Source: a bacterium (lineage in GTDB: Bacteria > Oederibacteriota > JAJYGY01). From it: a stretch of DNA of 8,995 bases. The translations under genes were made by a program, and so were the position numbers. The number at the start of each line of letters is the position of its first letter. The first letter of the stretch is position 1. Below the pieces are notes generated by a model. The model was not told the origin of the DNA, searched no databases, and saw only the letters and a program-made list of their open reading frames with translations. Shown here piece by piece: positions 7,103-8,995 of this stretch. Location of the stretch: the NCBI GenBank assembly GCA_021790555.1, contig JAJYGY010000375.1, positions 1 through 8,995 of the forward strand. The letters are read 5' to 3'.

Positions 7103-7378
7103 GCCCGCCTTCCAAAAACGCGCCGAACTTGACCTCAAAAAGCTCCAAATTTTAATCATTTTTTGAAAAAAAGTGAAGAATTTTAACCGGTTCCAGGAAA
7201 AAAGATTTTTCGGGAATCTTTAAGGAATCTTCTTTATTTCCAATCTTTTTCAGGCGTAGAACTTTGAAGCCCTGCCGTGCGTCTTGATAAACGGCCGAAA
7301 TTCCTTGCAAAATCTCCACGTTCAAACGGAAAATAGGGCCGCTGCCACCATCATCCAACTTCCAAAAAGGGGGGATCC
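7103..7378. promoter_or_regulatory. AT-rich divergent spacer with repeated AATCTT/AAGATT motifs
   Basis: This 276-nt spacer separates the leftward peptidase-efp-acc operon from the rightward cytochrome gene and is far more AT-rich than the coding DNA (notably 7140-7265). It must hold promoters for both directions, but I could not pick convincing -35/-10 pairs. AATCTT occurs at 7215-7220, 7226-7231 and 7242-7247, the first two inside GGAATCTT repeats 11 bp apart (7213 and 7224), about one helical turn. AAGATT occurs at 7202-7207 and forms a 7-bp inverted repeat (AAAGATT 7201-7207, AATCTTT 7215-7221). A short leftward open frame in this spacer has no ribosome site and is not annotated. Confidence 0.5.
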
Positions 7379-7978
7379 ATGTTCAAGCCGTTCGTGGCTG
7401 GAATTCTTTTCACTCTGGTGGCCGGTCTGGTGGGGGCCTTTCTTTTCGTGGAAATGGGCATGATGCCCGCCAACGCCGACGGCCGCCCGCCGGCCCTGGA
7501 GCGCTGGGCGGCCCACACCTCGCTCAGGGCCACGCTGAGGCGCGATTCGCCCAAGGGGCCCAATCCCGCGGCGCTCAACGATGAAAACATGAAGGCCGGC
7601 ATCAAGCTCTACGCCATGGATTGCGCGGTCTGCCACGGCGCGGCCGACGGCAAGCCCTCGGACATCGCCATGGGCCTGTACCAGCACGCCCCCCAGCTGG
7701 CCAGGGACGGGGTGGAGGACGACCCGGCCGGCGTCACCTACTGGAAGATCAAGCACGGCATCCGCCTGACCGGCATGCCCTCCTTCACCAAGGCCATGAC
7801 CGACCAGCAGATCTGGCAGGTGGTGCTGTTTCTCCAGAACATGGACAAGCTGGACCCGGCCATGGAAAAGGCGTGGAAGGCCGTGCCCAGCCACGGCGGC
7901 AAGGAGGAATTGGGAGCCTGGCGCAAGGGCCACGACGGCGACCACGACCACGACGGCCGCATGCCCGCCAAGTCGTAG
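7379..7978 (+). CDS. Membrane-anchored monohaem class I cytochrome c
   Basis: The 199-residue protein begins with one hydrophobic helix (about 5-24, FVAGILFTLVAGLVGAFLFV) that looks like an uncleaved anchor or signal. A periplasmic cytochrome c domain (about 70-160) follows. The haem attachment motif is CAVCH (82-86), and Met133 in RLTGMPSF is the likely sixth ligand. The terminal helix IWQVVLFLQNMDKL is typical of class I folds. The C-terminus is unusual, with a His/Asp-rich stretch GHDGDHDHDG (184-193) that could bind metal ions. The ATG at 7379 follows a G-rich ribosome site (AAGGGGGGA). Its role is electron transfer on the outer face of the inner membrane; the partner is not visible here. 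It is divergent from the acc operon and is followed after 247 nt by an exported MsrAB, but a functional link is only suggestive. Confidence 0.9.
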   Translation: MFKPFVAGILFTLVAGLVGAFLFVEMGMMPANADGRPPALERWAAHTSLRATLRRDSPKGPNPAALNDENMKAGIKLYAMDCAVCHGAADGKPSDIAMGLYQHAPQLARDGVEDDPAGVTYWKIKHGIRLTGMPSFTKAMTDQQIWQVVLFLQNMDKLDPAMEKAWKAVPSHGGKEELGAWRKGHDGDHDHDGRMPAKS

Positions 7979-7995
7979 GCCCACCTGGTCCGGCC

Positions 7996-8024
7996 GTGGC
8001 AATGGGGGAAGCCCCCCTTGCCAC
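7996..8024 (+). terminator. Stem-loop after the cytochrome gene (no T-tract)
   Basis: Thirteen bases (7996-8008, GTGGCAATGGGGG) pair with 8012-8024 with one mismatch (T8003 against C8017) around a 3-nt loop, 17 nt after the cytochrome stop. It is stable, but no run of T follows, so it is either an atypical terminator or a 3' end stabiliser. The rest of the spacer to 8225 shows no gene. AGGAGGA at 8217-8222 is the ribosome site for the next gene. Confidence 0.4.
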
Positions 8025-8225
8025 GCGTCTGGCCCGGCCGCGGATCCGGCATGACCATCCGCCATGTCGGCGGCAGCTCGTCCCCGGCGCGAAGCCTGGC
8101 CGGATTTCAGGAAACACGGCCCGTAACCTTTCTCACAAAAACCCGCGCCCCCCTCCCGGCGTAGTTCGGGCATGAAGGGACGGACCAAGCTCCGCCCCAT
8201 GGCCCTGAACCCGCTAGGAGGACGT

Positions 8226-8995
8226 ATGCCCCGGCTTTTCGGAAAGACCCCCCCGCTCCTCCTTTCCCTCGCGCTTTCCCTATGTTGGGCGGCCAGTTCG
8301 GCCGCCGCGGCCCGGAAGACGGCCATTTTCGCCGGCGGCTGCTTCTGGTGCATGACCCCGCCCTTCGAGCAGGTCCCGGGCGTGAAGAAGGTCACGGCCG
8401 GGTACATCGGCGGCCGGGGTGCCAACCCCACGTATGAGAACTACGCCGGCCGCGGCTTCGTGGAATCCGTCAAGGTGGAATACGACCCGGCCAAGGTGAG
8501 CTACCAGCGCCTGCTCGACACCTACTGGCGCCAGATCGACCCCACCGACGGCGGCGGCCAGTTCGCCGACCGGGGACCGCAGTACCGGCCCGTGATCTAC
8601 TACGCCGACAGGGAGCAGCAGCGCCTGGCGGACATCTCCAAGCTGGCTATGGCGAGGTCCGGGCTGTTCAAGAAGCCCATCGCCGTCCAGATCGCGCCGG
8701 TGACGGACTTCTTCCCGGCCGAGAAGTACCACCAGGACTACTACAAGAAGAACCCGGTGTGCTACCGGGCCTACCACGAGGCCTCGGGCCGGGTGCAGTA
8801 CCTCGACCGCGTCTGGACCAGGGAAGCGAAGAAGGAGGACCCGCTGAAAGGGGCCGGCATGGACCCGGCCCCGGGGCCCAAAACCACCCGACCGGAGGCG
8901 CGCGTGTACAAGCCCATGAGCAGGGAGGAGATGAAGAAGAAGCTGACCCCGCTGCAGTGCGAGGTGACCCAGGAAGGCGCCACCGAGCAGCCCTT
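8226..8995 (+). CDS. msrAB: Exported MsrA-MsrB fusion methionine sulfoxide reductase, partial (3' end beyond window)
   Basis: The frame from the ATG at 8226 (AGGAGGA 3-4 nt upstream) is open to the right edge, 256 codons. Residues 1-28 are a signal peptide (basic start, LLLSLALSL core, ASSAAA cleavage region). It has a Cys20, but Leu at -1 argues against a lipoprotein. The MsrA domain (about 30-200) has the catalytic motif GGCFWC with Cys39, the acid Glu80 in RGFVESVKVEYDP, and KYHQDYYKKNP near its end. A linker of about 30 residues leads to YKPMSREEMKKKLTPLQCEVTQEGATE (first residue about 229), the characteristic start of an MsrB domain, cut by the window edge. The enzyme reduces both S- and R-methionine sulfoxide in exported proteins. 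Oddities: Thr44 replaces the Glu common after GCFWxx, Phe78 replaces the usual His of GHxE, and the MsrB start has LQC where LQY is usual. Confidence 0.93.
   Translation, partial: MPRLFGKTPPLLLSLALSLCWAASSAAAARKTAIFAGGCFWCMTPPFEQVPGVKKVTAGYIGGRGANPTYENYAGRGFVESVKVEYDPAKVSYQRLLDTYWRQIDPTDGGGQFADRGPQYRPVIYYADREQQRLADISKLAMARSGLFKKPIAVQIAPVTDFFPAEKYHQDYYKKNPVCYRAYHEASGRVQYLDRVWTREAKKEDPLKGAGMDPAPGPKTTRPEARVYKPMSREEMKKKLTPLQCEVTQEGATEQP

Noticed and set aside
7152..7358. A 68-codon leftward open frame in the AT-rich spacer.
   Set aside because: No ribosome site, no recognisable motif, and it covers the region that must hold promoters for both flanking genes.
8110..8137. A possible ECF promoter upstream of msrAB (GGAAAC, then TCTCAC).
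   Set aside because: Spacing measured as for the sigma promoter is about two bases short and both boxes are imperfect; too weak to call in a GC-rich spacer.
8226..8310. Lipoprotein signal in the MsrAB N-terminus (Cys20).
   Set aside because: The residue before the cysteine is Leu, not Gly, Ala or Ser, and a normal Ala-rich cleavage region follows.

Overview
The window is a GC-rich (clearly above 60% by eye) bacterial chromosome segment with two gene blocks and very little spare DNA. The host looks Gram-negative (diderm): one gene encodes a signal-peptide-bearing, beta-barrel-like protein, another a membrane-anchored cytochrome c, and a third an exported MsrA-MsrB fusion. Yet the central operon has an order familiar from Firmicutes (peptidase M24 - efp - accB - accC - Asp23 family). 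This mix suggests a deep-branching diderm phylum. Elusimicrobiota or a neighbouring candidate phylum is my guess, but the sequence alone does not prove it.

Layout. Positions 1-1120 (minus strand) hold an ECF sigma factor and, overlapping it by ATGA, a membrane-spanning zinc-type anti-sigma factor that runs off the left edge. A very good ECF-type promoter lies just upstream of the sigma gene, so it is probably autoregulated. Divergent from it, at 1302-2132 (plus), is a putative outer-membrane beta-barrel protein. A strong bidirectional terminator at 2156-2187 separates it from the convergent large operon.

The large operon (7102 down to 2197, minus strand) reads: M24 Xaa-Pro-type peptidase (interrupted by an in-frame amber codon), elongation factor P, the two subunits of biotin carboxylase/BCCP (accB, accC), an Asp23/Gls24 protein, the Asp23 membrane anchor AmaP, and a DUF2273 small membrane protein. 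The first four serve peptide turnover, translation of proline stretches and the first step of fatty-acid synthesis. The last three look like a membrane-bound envelope-stress module, here attached to the acetyl-CoA carboxylase genes.

An unusually AT-rich divergent spacer (about 7103-7378) with repeated AATCTT/AAGATT motifs separates this operon from a rightward block: a membrane-anchored monohaem cytochrome c (7379-7978) and an exported MsrA-MsrB methionine sulfoxide reductase (8226 to beyond the right edge). These two point to electron transfer and protein repair in the periplasm.

I do not see an obviously new multi-gene defence or mobile system. The points most worth following are the nonsense codon inside an otherwise intact peptidase, the Asp23-AmaP-DUF2273 trio joined to accBC in an apparent diderm, the ECF promoter, and several unexplained inverted repeats in spacers.
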